NCBI RefSeq assembly: GCF_000304455.1
Contig: NC_018605.1
Location: forward strand, 661,779 to 725,778
Origin: Cardinium endosymbiont cEper1 of Encarsia pergandiella
GTDB lineage: Bacteria > Bacteroidota > Bacteroidia > Cytophagales > Amoebophilaceae
DNA: 64,000 bases
Direction: 5' to 3'
Positions within the stretch are counted from its first letter, which is position 1. Every line of letters starts with the position of its first letter. Shown piece after piece: positions 18,539 to 28,103 of the stretch. Under the pieces are notes generated by a model. The model did no database searches, was not told where the DNA came from, and saw only the letters and a program-made list of their open reading frames with translations. The translations under genes were made by a program, and so were the position numbers.

Positions 18539-19279
18539 TTAATCCCTTCTTTTTTGTTGCCCTAAAAAACGCAATAAGTATAAAAAAAGATTTATAAAAT
18601 CAAGATAGAGTTGGAATGCACCGATTACCGCAACTCTTTCTGCCAAGGCTGTGTCTTGTACCTCATAGTATAGTTTTTTTAATTTTTGGGTGTCATATCC
18701 TACAAAACCAATAAAAACCACTACTCCTATAAAACTGCTTACAAAGTCAACTGCATCACTGTGGAAAAAGAAATTTACTACTCCACTTATAATAAGCCCC
18801 CAAAGCGCCATCATACAAAAAGAGCCCAAAGCAGTTAAATCACGTTTGGTGGTGTAGCCATAGATACTCATCGCACTAAAGGTGCAGGCCGTTACTAAAA
18901 AAACTTTATGTAAAGAATCAATTGTGAAAAAAAACGGTAGTACAGAGCATGAAACCCCAGTAAGTGCAGCATAGCATCCTAAAAGGAATCTAGAATGGGC
19001 AAATGTTGCCTTGGTAAAGTTGCATGATAGATATATTGAAATGCAAAATGGCGCAAATAGTACCACATAACCCCCTAAGGTACGATCTATAATATTTCCG
19101 CACTGATCAAAGACAAAAAATAAGCGCATTAAAGATGGGAAAGTATAGGTTGCAGCTGCTGTAATGGCGGTAATCAACAGCCCAAAAGCCATATGCGCAT
19201 ATACTTTAACCATATAGCGCTGTAATCCATGATCTATGGCACGCCTGTTGCTTGTATAATCGTTTATATAATTATTCAT
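18539..19279 (-). CDS. Bax inhibitor-1/YccA family membrane protein
   Basis: A 246-residue integral membrane protein with seven hydrophobic segments. It carries family features such as YMVKVYAHMAFGLLITAITA at the N-terminus, TACTFSAMSIYGYTTKRDLTALGSF near residue 140, and VGYDTQKLKKLYYE with a late membrane segment ending LDFINLFLYLLRFLG. In bacteria these proteins have been linked to calcium leak and to FtsH-associated membrane quality control. No operon partner is evident. Confidence 0.9.
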   Translation of the reverse strand: MNNYINDYTSNRRAIDHGLQRYMVKVYAHMAFGLLITAITAAATYTFPSLMRLFFVFDQCGNIIDRTLGGYVVLFAPFCISIYLSCNFTKATFAHSRFLLGCYAALTGVSCSVLPFFFTIDSLHKVFLVTACTFSAMSIYGYTTKRDLTALGSFCMMALWGLIISGVVNFFFHSDAVDFVSSFIGVVVFIGFVGYDTQKLKKLYYEVQDTALAERVAVIGAFQLYLDFINLFLYLLRFLGQQKRRD

Positions 19280-19538
19280 TTTGCTTAAAATTTTAATAGT
19301 TAGCTACTAAACCACTAATGTAAATTTAGAAAATAATAGCATACGATCCAATGCTGCCTTTCATGGTCTAGGTTAAGCGGAACGTCTCCTCAGATAATGC
19401 ATGATTGGCTTAATCCAATGCATAGAGCAAATTTAAATTGTAATGATGCATCTATTTTTAGATTCATAGTGGTTATTTTAATCCAAAAACGCATAAAGAA
19501 TGGTCTTATAACTATTCATCTTATAAACAGCAACCCAA

Positions 19539-19856
19539 ATGACCTTATCACATCCATCTTTATATTTTTTACATATCTATGCAAGGCCTAAAAGTCATCA
19601 GGATAAAATTGAAGGTTGGATAGGTGAAGGCGAAAAATATATATTACACCTTCGGGTTATGGCTCCTCCTGAAGGGGGTAAAGCCAATAAAGCCATTATT
19701 GCACTATTGGCGCAAATGTTTGGTATCGCCAAAAGCCATATTACCTTAGTACGTGGCGCTACTGCACGCCGTAAAATCTTTAAGATTGCATCATGGTCTG
19801 CGCTATTGGCTGAGAAGCTACCACCATTACCTCCTTCATGCGGTAAGTTGTTTTAG
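19539..19856 (+). CDS. YggU/DUF167 family protein
   Basis: A 105-residue protein of the DUF167 family, which is widespread and of unknown function. It has the family core of ARPKSHQDKIEGW, then YILHLRVMAPPEGGKANKAIIALLAQMFGI and HITLVRGATARRKIFKI. The final 15 residues are a family-typical variable tail. It converges with the FtsQ-like gene. Confidence 0.88.
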   Translation: MTLSHPSLYFLHIYARPKSHQDKIEGWIGEGEKYILHLRVMAPPEGGKANKAIIALLAQMFGIAKSHITLVRGATARRKIFKIASWSALLAEKLPPLPPSCGKLF

Positions 19857-19918
19857 TCGCATTCGTTCTTGTTAAGTCTTGTGGCCACCTCATCAAAAAA
19901 AATGCAAAAAGCTTTAAA

Positions 19919-20668
19919 TTATTGACAAACTAGTTGATTTTTAAATTCTAAATTTACAAGATGGTATGCATTCCACCCTTTATAAGGCATAACTTGGCTA
20001 TAGAAAAGCCACAGTTTCTGAAACTTTTCCTCTATGTTTTCTGCTTTCCCAAATTCTATTTGATGTCCACCTATTTGAGTGCCAAGTATGATTTTACCAT
20101 TATCTTCTACCTGTAAGCTTGTTATCTGTCTTTGCCAAAAAGGATCCCTATGCATGTAGTGTAATAGTTCCAGTAATCCCTTATCGGCGCGTTTTCTTTT
20201 TTCTGTAGTTATGTTTTTACCAGTTATAACAAGCAGTCGAAGACGCGGTAGACCTTTTAGTGCTATCAAGCTACCCTTTTCATCTAGATAGGCCTCTGTA
20301 CCATTTGGCTCCATGAGGCTAATGGTACGCGCAATAAAATATTTGGTTTCTAAGGAGATTGTTAAAACACCGTTCCAAGTTTTATAGACCAATACACTTT
20401 TTATAAGCGGATGTCTACTCAATTGATCTTGTATGGCATAAGTGTCGATCGTTTTTAGGCGTGTCTTTTGTAAAGAGATTGGATAGGTTGCTTGTAAAAG
20501 ATCAAGGATCCCTTGGACCGTTATAAGCGATTGGTTTGGATAAGCCTTGATGGATATTGCTATATCCTTGCATACCAAACTAGTATGCTTTTCTTGCGCA
20601 AATAGTAGAGATAAGCATAGGCTAACCGTCAGAAACAAAGCAACTACTCTGTTTAGTATTTGATTCAT
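19919..20668 (-). CDS. ftsQ: FtsQ/DivIB-like cell division protein
   Basis: FtsQ is a bitopic division protein that links the FtsBL complex to the septum. The 249-residue protein has an N-terminal hydrophobic helix (VVALFLTVSLCLSLLFA), then a POTRA-like region (LITVQGILDLLQ...DTYAIQDQLSRHPLIKSVLVYKTWNGVLTISLE) and a beta domain with GTEAYLDEKGSLI. Such length and layout match Bacteroidetes FtsQ. It is separated from murC, its usual neighbour. With murC present and no other division genes here, I call it FtsQ-like on domain layout rather than high similarity. Confidence 0.75.
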   Translation of the reverse strand: MNQILNRVVALFLTVSLCLSLLFAQEKHTSLVCKDIAISIKAYPNQSLITVQGILDLLQATYPISLQKTRLKTIDTYAIQDQLSRHPLIKSVLVYKTWNGVLTISLETKYFIARTISLMEPNGTEAYLDEKGSLIALKGLPRLRLLVITGKNITTEKRKRADKGLLELLHYMHRDPFWQRQITSLQVEDNGKIILGTQIGGHQIEFGKAENIEEKFQKLWLFYSQVMPYKGWNAYHLVNLEFKNQLVCQ

Positions 20669-20711
20669 TTAGATAATATACAGCTATGTGCTTAGATCCA
20701 TCCCTATCCCT

Positions 20712-22115
20712 TTACGGTGTCAAGAAAAGTAGCCAAATTATAAAAAGTACAGGCAGTAAAATAGGCATAGAAAATCGAAAAATATAGTGGCCAAAAGCAG
20801 GCATAGAGATACCTGCTTGTTCAGCAATAGATTTAACCATAAAGTTGGGGCCGTTTCCAATATAAGTCATGGCGCCAAAAAAAACGGAAGCTAAAGAAAT
20901 TGCTTTCAATCCAATGACTGAATCGGGGTAGATGCCACCTGCCGCATATGCTTGTACATTAGCTATAAGTTCAATATTAGCACCTTGTGCTGCCATGCTC
21001 GCGGCTACAAAATTTAAGTAAGTAGGCGCGTTATCCAATATGGAAGAAAAAAGCCCTGTCCCCCAATATAAAGTATTGGGTGTAATCAATGACTTACCCA
21101 TTTCAGATGCAGCAAACTTACCAATTAATTCAAGTGCTGGAATCATGGTACCAAAGATACCTATAAAAATTAAGCAGACCTCATTTAAAGGGGCAAAACT
21201 AAATCCATTCGATTGCAATATTTGTCTATTTGCAGTGTGGTATGCAAGTGTGGCTATGGTCAGCATGATCAACTCACGTACAAATGAAATAGAATGGCCA
21301 TGGTAGTCAATAGTAGGCAACCAAGCAAAAATGGTTGGATCTAAAAATACCGCACCAATAGCCATCGTCAACCAAATTAGATTTTTACTGCCTGTAATAG
21401 AGAAACTTGCAGGATATACGCTACAATCCACTGCCACTTTATTGTTTTTATCAAAAAAGTAAAAAATAGACAATAGCATAAACAAAGCTGATAACCAAGG
21501 TAAACTATGATGTATTACAGTCCATTTGAAAGGCACCCCTTTTAAAAACCCTAGAAATAAAGGAGGATCCCCAATAGGCGTTAATGCGCCCCCTATGTTA
21601 CTAACTATAAAGATAAAAAAGATAATATGATAGGCCTTAATCCGTGCTTTATTTAATCCTAGATAAGGACGTATAAAAAGCATAGAGGCTCCTGTTGTAC
21701 CGATTAAATTAGCGAATAATGCGCCCATAAAGAGTAACCCTATATTGGCCAGTGGGGTAGCACGGGTATTTACTTGAATGGCAATGCCGCCAGTTGCAAC
21801 ATATAAAGCAGTAATCAGTGCCATAAATTGTATATATTCCGCTGCTGCTTCTATAGGTTTAATTTTGTTTTCTAGTACTATACAGTAGTAAGCCATCACA
21901 AGCGTAGCCAACAATATAGCTACCTTTGGGTAGTGTTTATGCCAAAAATTGGCAAAAAAAACCGGTCCTGTAGCAATCATCAATAATAGAACGATAAAAG
22001 GTATAGCCAACCAAAATGGAGGTATTGTTAGGTTACCCCCTGCACCACTACTCTGGTCGATGGCTAAAGTAGTGATGCAAATGTTATAGTCTGATAATGA
22101 TAATGTGGCAAACAT
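20712..22115 (-). CDS. nhaD: NhaD-type Na+/H+ antiporter
   Basis: A 467-residue membrane protein with about 12 hydrophobic segments. It has the NhaD hallmarks GGIAIQVNTRATPLANIGLLFMGALFANLIGTTGASMLFIRP and SNIGGALTPIGDPPLFLGFLKGVPF (residues about 105-185), and a late half with LDNAPTYLNF and FFGAMTYIGNGPNFMVK. It exports Na+ in exchange for H+. In this cell it could set the sodium or proton gradient used by the ATP synthase downstream. Start at 22115 is the first ATG. Confidence 0.92.
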   Translation of the reverse strand: MFATLSLSDYNICITTLAIDQSSGAGGNLTIPPFWLAIPFIVLLLMIATGPVFFANFWHKHYPKVAILLATLVMAYYCIVLENKIKPIEAAAEYIQFMALITALYVATGGIAIQVNTRATPLANIGLLFMGALFANLIGTTGASMLFIRPYLGLNKARIKAYHIIFFIFIVSNIGGALTPIGDPPLFLGFLKGVPFKWTVIHHSLPWLSALFMLLSIFYFFDKNNKVAVDCSVYPASFSITGSKNLIWLTMAIGAVFLDPTIFAWLPTIDYHGHSISFVRELIMLTIATLAYHTANRQILQSNGFSFAPLNEVCLIFIGIFGTMIPALELIGKFAASEMGKSLITPNTLYWGTGLFSSILDNAPTYLNFVAASMAAQGANIELIANVQAYAAGGIYPDSVIGLKAISLASVFFGAMTYIGNGPNFMVKSIAEQAGISMPAFGHYIFRFSMPILLPVLFIIWLLFLTP

Positions 22116-22268
22116 ATATTTTAAATTTTATCGTCACGCTACTGTAGCAACTAAGCTCAGGCAATATACTTAAGTTATAGCTAAAATCATTATATTCACC
22201 ACATATTTTAAATCGTTTAGCTACATAGGCTATGCAACCTGTTGGGTAGTAGTTTTTATTTGAAATTT

Positions 22269-22742
22269 ATGATTGTCAAGACAAAAAAATATAAAATACC
22301 TAGTAACCTTTATATAAAATTAGGGATGCAAAATATTTTACGCATGCAATGGTGGATTTTTCCGCTGCTTGTGCTTTTTATGAGTAGTACCTTTTTTATA
22401 AAGACGATCTGGTTTGTGTTGGTTGGACTGCTATTTTTTATTGGGTATTTAATATTTTGGGTGATTCAATTTTATGGACTTACACACCTAGATGCCAATC
22501 GTGCTATGTTTGAACGCATAGCTTATGAAATCAATAGCCAATATTTGATGATGCAGATTAATTCAAAACAAGCAATGCCTATAGCATGGATGGACATTAC
22601 AAAGGCCTATAAAAAAAAAGGATATTTTCTATTGGTATTATCTAAGGTTCAGTTTTTTTATCTTCCATTTAAAATTTTTCATGGAGATAATGATATCAAA
22701 TTTTTGACCATTTTATTGCAACGCAAAGGGCTATTAAGGTAA
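22269..22742 (+). CDS. Two-helix membrane protein, YcxB-like
   Basis: A 157-residue protein from ATG 22269; a TTG 27 bases upstream extends it. Two hydrophobic segments (WWIFPLLVLFMSSTFFI and IWFVLVGLLFFIGYLIFWVI) are followed by a cytoplasmic part with AMPIAWMDITKAYKKKGYFLLVLSKVQFFYLPF, a layout that resembles YcxB-like domains. No function is known. I support it as a real gene from its membrane topology and normal codon use; the family name is tentative. Confidence 0.6.
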   Translation: MIVKTKKYKIPSNLYIKLGMQNILRMQWWIFPLLVLFMSSTFFIKTIWFVLVGLLFFIGYLIFWVIQFYGLTHLDANRAMFERIAYEINSQYLMMQINSKQAMPIAWMDITKAYKKKGYFLLVLSKVQFFYLPFKIFHGDNDIKFLTILLQRKGLLR

Positions 22743-22868
22743 CTTACTGATGAATAATGAAATGTTCTATAATGCTCTATTTTGATCCTATTTTATTAGG
22801 CGGTAAATTTGCATGGTCCTTAGCTATAGTTTGTGCAGAAAAGCATTTAAATTAAATCGTTTGTATAG

Positions 22869-24650
22869 ATGGCAATTCTTAAAAAAATTAGAAAGACGGG
22901 CAATCGTTTTGTCGTTATAGTTGTCCTCTTTTTCTTGATTATGTTTTTGGGTAGTGAGCTCGCCCGTATTATTCCCCATTTTTTCAGTGGTAAAGATCAA
23001 ATAGGTACCCTATTCGGTAAAAAAATCAGCTATATGGATTACTGTAAGGTTTATGAAGAGGCTTATCATAATGTTGTCAGTCCAGGTAAGCGGCCCACGC
23101 AAGAAGCGCAAATGCGTTTAAAGAATGCTGCATGGCATCAATTGGTTCAAGATATGCTCTATACAAAGGAACTAAACCAAGCTGGGATTGTGGTAGGTGA
23201 CTGTGAACTGGTCGATTTGGTACAAGGAGACCATATTCATCCATGGCTTATAGCATCTTTTAAAGATCCGAAAACAGCTGCATTCGATAAACAAAAATTA
23301 TTAACCGCTCTTAACGAATTATCCAAATCTGAAGGTGGACAAGAACGGTGGTGTGCTTATGAAAAAAAAATCGCTCTGGAAAGAGCCAAACATAAGTTAC
23401 ACCAACTTATGGTACAGAGTTGTTTTGTTACTGGATTAGAAGAAGCGCAAGCTGCAGAGCGTGCTGGCCTATTTTGTGATGTAGATTATCTGCACATTCC
23501 TTTTACTTTAGTGGAAGATGATTTGATTCCAATTACCAATCAGCAATTACGGGACTATATGGCTGCCCATAAAAACGATTATACTGCTGCATCAGAAAGC
23601 AGAACCATTCAGTATATTACTCTTCCTATTCAGCCAAGTGAAAAAGATACTTCTGAATTTCAGAAAGAAATTAGTTCACTTATCGTCCAATTTTCCACTA
23701 CGACGGATCCCTATATCTTTGCTAAGCAGCAAACAGATGGCCATGTTACAGATACTACTTTGAGCTGTACAGCTGATAGATTGCCAGATGCCTTTACAAC
23801 CATAAGGCATACCCTAAAAGAGGGTATGGTAGTGGGACCCGTTGTGAATAATTCTATTCATACCTTGTATAAGTTGGTAAAAGAAGAAAAAGGGCGTTAT
23901 GAAATAGCGGTCATTGAGAAAAAACCAATAATCAGTGACCATACCCGTAATATCCATTTAAAGCAAGTAACCCATCTCGCTGATCAGGTCAAAAGTTTAG
24001 TTGATTTGGAAAAATTGGCTGCTAATCGCCACTTAACCATTCAGAAAGAGACAGTAGTACCATCAGATTACACGATTGGTATCCATGCAGATGCCCGAAA
24101 GGTGGTTTGTTGGTTGTACAACAAGGCGGCTGTAGGAAAGGTTTCTCCCCTGCTTGATTTGGGAGATGCTTATCTATTGGGCGTGATGGTAGACCAGGTC
24201 AAGGTAGGGGACTTGCTTCCTTTAGACTCAGTCCGCCACAAAGTCTATCAAAAAGTGTTACATCAAGAAAAAGCCAAATTGATTTTGAATAAACTAAAGC
24301 AAGTGGATGGGCTTACGTTACAAGCTATAGCCGAAGCATATGGAGAGGGTATAGCCGTACAATCGGTAGATGGATTGCGCTTTTTGGACAATAATCTTCC
24401 TCATCTTAAGCAAGCCCAAACTTTTGTAGGAAAATGCTTTGGATTATCATTAAATCTGATCAGTGATCCGATTGTAGATGAGATAGGGATCTTTATTGCC
24501 TGTGTAAAGCGTAGAGATAAGGAAACAGCTACCCAAGAAAAGTATAATCAAAAAATGCACCAAATAGAGCAGTGTATGCAGCCTTATTATTTTCTTAAAG
24601 CTATGGAAGAATTGGCACAAGTTAAGGATGAAAGGTATAGAATAGAGTAA
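22869..24650 (+). CDS. PpiD-like periplasmic peptidyl-prolyl isomerase
   Basis: A 593-residue inner-membrane-anchored folding factor. The N-terminus has a short cytoplasmic part then one membrane helix (FVVIVVLFFLIMFLGSELARII). A SurA-like N-terminal domain follows (residues about 50-210), and then a parvulin-like region (SRTIQYITLPIQ to VGPVVNNSIHTLYKLVKEEK). The usual second half of PpiD has no catalytic parvulin signature. It is shorter than typical Bacteroidetes PpiD (about 700 residues). It would assist outer membrane protein folding after Sec export. Confidence 0.8.
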   Translation: MAILKKIRKTGNRFVVIVVLFFLIMFLGSELARIIPHFFSGKDQIGTLFGKKISYMDYCKVYEEAYHNVVSPGKRPTQEAQMRLKNAAWHQLVQDMLYTKELNQAGIVVGDCELVDLVQGDHIHPWLIASFKDPKTAAFDKQKLLTALNELSKSEGGQERWCAYEKKIALERAKHKLHQLMVQSCFVTGLEEAQAAERAGLFCDVDYLHIPFTLVEDDLIPITNQQLRDYMAAHKNDYTAASESRTIQYITLPIQPSEKDTSEFQKEISSLIVQFSTTTDPYIFAKQQTDGHVTDTTLSCTADRLPDAFTTIRHTLKEGMVVGPVVNNSIHTLYKLVKEEKGRYEIAVIEKKPIISDHTRNIHLKQVTHLADQVKSLVDLEKLAANRHLTIQKETVVPSDYTIGIHADARKVVCWLYNKAAVGKVSPLLDLGDAYLLGVMVDQVKVGDLLPLDSVRHKVYQKVLHQEKAKLILNKLKQVDGLTLQAIAEAYGEGIAVQSVDGLRFLDNNLPHLKQAQTFVGKCFGLSLNLISDPIVDEIGIFIACVKRRDKETATQEKYNQKMHQIEQCMQPYYFLKAMEELAQVKDERYRIE

Positions 24651-24839
24651 TCTACTTACTTATACATTATTGAACCATATCTATCCTTTCTAAGGTAGCA
24701 GTAGATTCATCTTTTATCTATAGCTTTGATATGATAAACGAAGCAGTGTGTAGTGTGCCATCCATCACAGTTTCAATAATTATTTTTACAATCAAATTAG
24801 TTTTTCTATACCACAAATTTTTATTAGATTGCTTCTTAT

Positions 24840-25838
24840 ATGTACGATATATCTATTTTAAAGGAACAGTTGGCTAGTCCTAAGCAAGTTGCCGTACTGA
24901 TGCATGCTAGGCCTGATGCAGATGCACTAGGTACCTCCTTGGCTTTGGCTTTATTTCTAAGGGACCAAGGCCATTCTGTTCATGTAATTGCCCCAACGGA
25001 ATATCCTGCTTTTCTATCTTGGCTTCCCGGTGTAGATACCGTAATAGTAGCAGCCCATTATACGCAGCAGGCCTTATTGGCCCAAATGCAGGATATAGAT
25101 CTACTATTTTGTGTAGATTTTTCTGCTGTTAGTCGTTTGGATGAATGGGCCTATCTATTGAAGCAATCTGATGTATTTAAGATTATTATTGACCACCATA
25201 TAGAACCAGAAAATTTTGCAGATCTTTTATTATGGGATTCCCAAGCAGCGGCCAGTGCAGAGATCTTGTTTCAAATTTTTGAAGCATTGGGACAGAAAAA
25301 AAAGATAACCCCTGCTATTGCCACTTGTTTGTATGCTGGTCTGGTCACCGATACCAACTCCTTTAAAAATCCAAATACTAGGGCTATTACCCATCGTATT
25401 GCAGCAGATTTGATAGAATATGGTGTAGAAACTTTTAAGGTCCAACGGCTTATTTATGACAATAAGTCTCTGAATAGGTTGCATTTTTTTAGTTTTGCAA
25501 TTAGTCAACGGTTGGTTGTGCTATGGCCGTTACATGTAGCTTATTTTGTTATTCAAAAAGAGGATTATAAAAGATACGACTTAAAGAGTGGTGATACGGA
25601 AGGATTGGTAGATTATGCGCTTTCTATAAAAGACATATCTTTGGCTGCTGTTTTAAAGGAAAAGGATGACACCGTATATCTTTCCCTGCGTTCTATTGGT
25701 GATTTGCCAGCTAACCTAATTGCTAAAAAATATTTTAATGGCGGCGGACATAAAAATGCTGCAGGAGGGGTTTCTCATTTGAGTTTAGTTGAAACGGTAG
25801 ATCGGTTTGAAAAAATATTGCAAGAGTTTTTCCTTTAA
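24840..25838 (+). CDS. nrnA: DHH-family oligoribonuclease/PAP phosphatase (NrnA-like)
   Basis: A cytoplasmic phosphoesterase that degrades short oligoribonucleotides and removes phosphate from pAp. The 332-residue protein has MHARPDADALGTSLAL (motif I), CVDFSAVSRLD (motif II), the DHH box IDHHIEPENF near residue 120 and a DHHA1 C-terminal domain ending GGGHKNAAGG. The length is normal. The FKBP gene starts 16 bases later, so the two may be cotranscribed. Confidence 0.93.
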   Translation: MYDISILKEQLASPKQVAVLMHARPDADALGTSLALALFLRDQGHSVHVIAPTEYPAFLSWLPGVDTVIVAAHYTQQALLAQMQDIDLLFCVDFSAVSRLDEWAYLLKQSDVFKIIIDHHIEPENFADLLLWDSQAAASAEILFQIFEALGQKKKITPAIATCLYAGLVTDTNSFKNPNTRAITHRIAADLIEYGVETFKVQRLIYDNKSLNRLHFFSFAISQRLVVLWPLHVAYFVIQKEDYKRYDLKSGDTEGLVDYALSIKDISLAAVLKEKDDTVYLSLRSIGDLPANLIAKKYFNGGGHKNAAGGVSHLSLVETVDRFEKILQEFFL

Positions 25839-25854
25839 TTATTGATAAAATCAT

Positions 25855-26799
25855 ATGAAACGCAAGATAGTATGTACCGCATTGGTACTATTCTTAGGAC
25901 TAGTCTGTTACAATCATCAATACCATTGCTATGGCTATCCTTTTGTAACCACGCCATCTGGTCTTTCTTATAAAACCATAGGGAAGAAAAGTAGTGGGAA
26001 AAAAGTACAAGATGGCCAATGGATTAAAGTCTTTATTACTATGAAAGTCATCCATAAAAAGGAAGCAAACAGGAAGGAAAGCATACGGATCAATCAAAAA
26101 GAATGTATATTTCTATTTGATAATAATTTTCAGTCAAAAGATAAGAGAATAGCTGAGATGATAGGTATGATGCAAGAAAAGCAGCGAGTGGTTTTTAAAT
26201 GCACCCCTCAATACTATTTAGACGAAGAAAATCCAGCCCATTTGGCACAACTTTTAAAGCAGTGTGCGTTAAACCAAGAGGATACATTAATGTTTGATAT
26301 TAAATTAGATAAAATTATGACCGATCAAGAGTATAGCCAAATGCTAGCCCAATCTCGTAGTGCCCAATTAGCCAAAGACAAACAGCTTATTATAGATTAT
26401 TTAACTACCCATCATATTCAAGCTTCTTCAACCGATTCTGGTCTTTTTTATACAATTGATCAACCTTCTCAAGGTAGGCCTGTAGTAAAGGGGCAAACCA
26501 TTAAAGTCCATTATACTGGTAGACTATTAGATGGTACTATTTTTGATACCAGTGTAGAAGAGGTTGCCAAAGCCAACAACCTTTATAATCCACATAAGGG
26601 CTATCAACCATTCGAATTTCGAGTAGGTGAACGTGGTGTGATTCAAGGATGGCAAGAAGGTTTATTATTGCTCAAAAAGCATGAAAAAGCACGTTTGTTT
26701 ATACCATCTATTTTAGCCTATGGCCCTGACGGTATAAAAGGCGTTATTCCTGAAAATGCAATTCTATTATTTGAAGTAGAGGTCGTAGATCTTTGCTAG
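25855..26799 (+). CDS. Secreted FKBP-type peptidyl-prolyl isomerase, two-domain
   Basis: A 314-residue periplasmic protein with a hydrophobic N-terminal signal (VCTALVLFLGLVCYN). It carries two FKBP-like units. The first, residues about 30-150, is degenerate and has LSYKTIGKKSSGKKVQDGQWI. The second, from about 180, is intact: VKVHYTGRLLDGTIFDTS, FEFRVGERGVIQGWQEGLLLL and FIPSILAYGPDGIKGVIPENAILLFEVEVV, matching the FKBP active-site pattern. This is a common arrangement in Bacteroidetes. The N-terminal unit has probably lost catalysis and may serve for dimerisation. Confidence 0.88.
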   Translation: MKRKIVCTALVLFLGLVCYNHQYHCYGYPFVTTPSGLSYKTIGKKSSGKKVQDGQWIKVFITMKVIHKKEANRKESIRINQKECIFLFDNNFQSKDKRIAEMIGMMQEKQRVVFKCTPQYYLDEENPAHLAQLLKQCALNQEDTLMFDIKLDKIMTDQEYSQMLAQSRSAQLAKDKQLIIDYLTTHHIQASSTDSGLFYTIDQPSQGRPVVKGQTIKVHYTGRLLDGTIFDTSVEEVAKANNLYNPHKGYQPFEFRVGERGVIQGWQEGLLLLKKHEKARLFIPSILAYGPDGIKGVIPENAILLFEVEVVDLC

Positions 26800-27012
26800 A
26801 TTCATGCGTGGTCACTTATTCAGATCTTACATGGTAGCCGCGCGTTTGTTACGTTGCATGGATAATTGGCTAATAGATCTGGCTTATGTTCCACTTTCGG
26901 GTCTGTGTTGGGCATTTTTATTTGCCTGTGTACGCAATTTATCCAGTAGATCTATAAGTCGATCTATTGGATTATCTTTCGTTTGCTAATCCATTTGCTG
27001 TTAGTGTACTAT

Positions 27013-27675
27013 ATGCAATATCTAGCTTTATTTGTTATAACTTGCGGATTCTTGATAGCCAGCAACTGCCACCAAAAAGCTGATGCATCATCGAAGCGAA
27101 TGCCTTTAATCGTAGCCATCAAAAAAGGTGAATTTGAAAAAGTGCGTGCCTATTTGCATACGGGTGCAGATCCTAATATGAGAGATTCATATGGCAATAC
27201 CCCGTTACATTGGGCTGGCTATTGTGATAATGATGGTCGTATTACCAAACAGTTGCTTGAGAAAGGGGCAAAGGTAGATGCCTTAGATAAAAATAATTTT
27301 ACCTCTTTATATTGGTCAGTCGAGAAGAGACATGTACGTACTATGCAAGCATTGATTGAACAAGCAATAGCTCTGAAAATAAAACCCATTTCATGCGAGT
27401 GTGAAAATTTGTTGTCTTGGGCTGCTGATTGTAAAGATGGTGAAAGTAGTAATAAAATGGTTGCTGACTTATTGAGATTCGGACTTGATCCCAATCAACC
27501 AGATAACAATCGCTGTACGCCATTGCATTACGCAGTACAGCATGGAAATATAAAAGTAGTGCAAACCCTTTTAGGCGCAGGTGCACGTACCGATCTACAA
27601 GATAAATCTGGTAAGGTCCCATTAGACGTTGCTAAACAGAATGATGTGGTGGTTCAATTGTTATTACACGGATAA
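27013..27675 (+). CDS. Secreted ankyrin-repeat protein
   Basis: A 220-residue protein from ATG 27013; a TTG at 26983 is in frame but adds no conserved segment. The N-terminus is hydrophobic (LALFVITCGFLIA) and ends in ASNCHQK, which may be a weak lipobox. Five or so ankyrin repeats follow, with signatures such as GNTPLHWAGY, DPNMRDSYG, CTPLHYAVQHGNIKVVQTLLGAGA and KVPLDVAK. Ankyrin proteins in intracellular bacteria are often host-interaction effectors, but no target can be read from this. It stands downstream of the FKBP gene with a 213-base gap. Confidence 0.8.
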   Translation: MQYLALFVITCGFLIASNCHQKADASSKRMPLIVAIKKGEFEKVRAYLHTGADPNMRDSYGNTPLHWAGYCDNDGRITKQLLEKGAKVDALDKNNFTSLYWSVEKRHVRTMQALIEQAIALKIKPISCECENLLSWAADCKDGESSNKMVADLLRFGLDPNQPDNNRCTPLHYAVQHGNIKVVQTLLGAGARTDLQDKSGKVPLDVAKQNDVVVQLLLHG

Positions 27676-27776
27676 ACTGCAATATAGTTCCCCATATAAC
27701 ATCGTATGGCTATTTTGTTTTATTTGATTTATAAACGAACTTTATTACTTGTTAAACTTTTTTATGTAAAGTACAT

Positions 27777-28103
27777 ATGATCATTGATGACGACCTTTTA
27801 AATAAATTGGCCTACCTTTGTCGTCTTGAATTGCCGCCACATGAGCGGGAGAAGATGCTCCATGACTTAAATGCAATGGTAGATTGGGTAGAACAATTAG
27901 ATGAACTAGATGTAGACAATAATGTTATGCTAGCAGAAAAGCCTTCTAAACTAGAATCTAGTAGCCTTCGTACAGATGTGGTGTCGAATTCACTTTCCCA
28001 TGAACAAGCCTTATCACTTGCGCCCAGTAGTGATTCAAATTATTTCAGGGTGCCCTCTGTAAAAGGCATAACGGCTTCTGTAGAATTATCTGAATCAACT
28101 TAA
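27777..28103 (+). CDS. gatC: Aspartyl/glutamyl-tRNA amidotransferase subunit C
   Basis: GatC is the small linking subunit of the GatCAB amidotransferase, which converts Asp-tRNA-Asn or Glu-tRNA-Gln. The 108-residue protein starts at ATG 27777 with LLNKLAYLCRLELPPHEREKMLHDLNAMVDWVEQL, the family's helix-loop-helix, then SLRTDV and VPSVKGI near the C-terminus. gatA and gatB are not in this window. The next gene begins at the base after its stop, so it is cotranscribed with the flippase-like gene. Confidence 0.93.
   Translation: MIIDDDLLNKLAYLCRLELPPHEREKMLHDLNAMVDWVEQLDELDVDNNVMLAEKPSKLESSSLRTDVVSNSLSHEQALSLAPSSDSNYFRVPSVKGITASVELSEST

Noticed and set aside
26804..26989. 61-codon frame just after the FKBP gene
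   Set aside because: No family is recognised, it overlaps the upstream extension of the ankyrin gene and has a weak start. A remnant of a membrane gene is possible, but unsupported.
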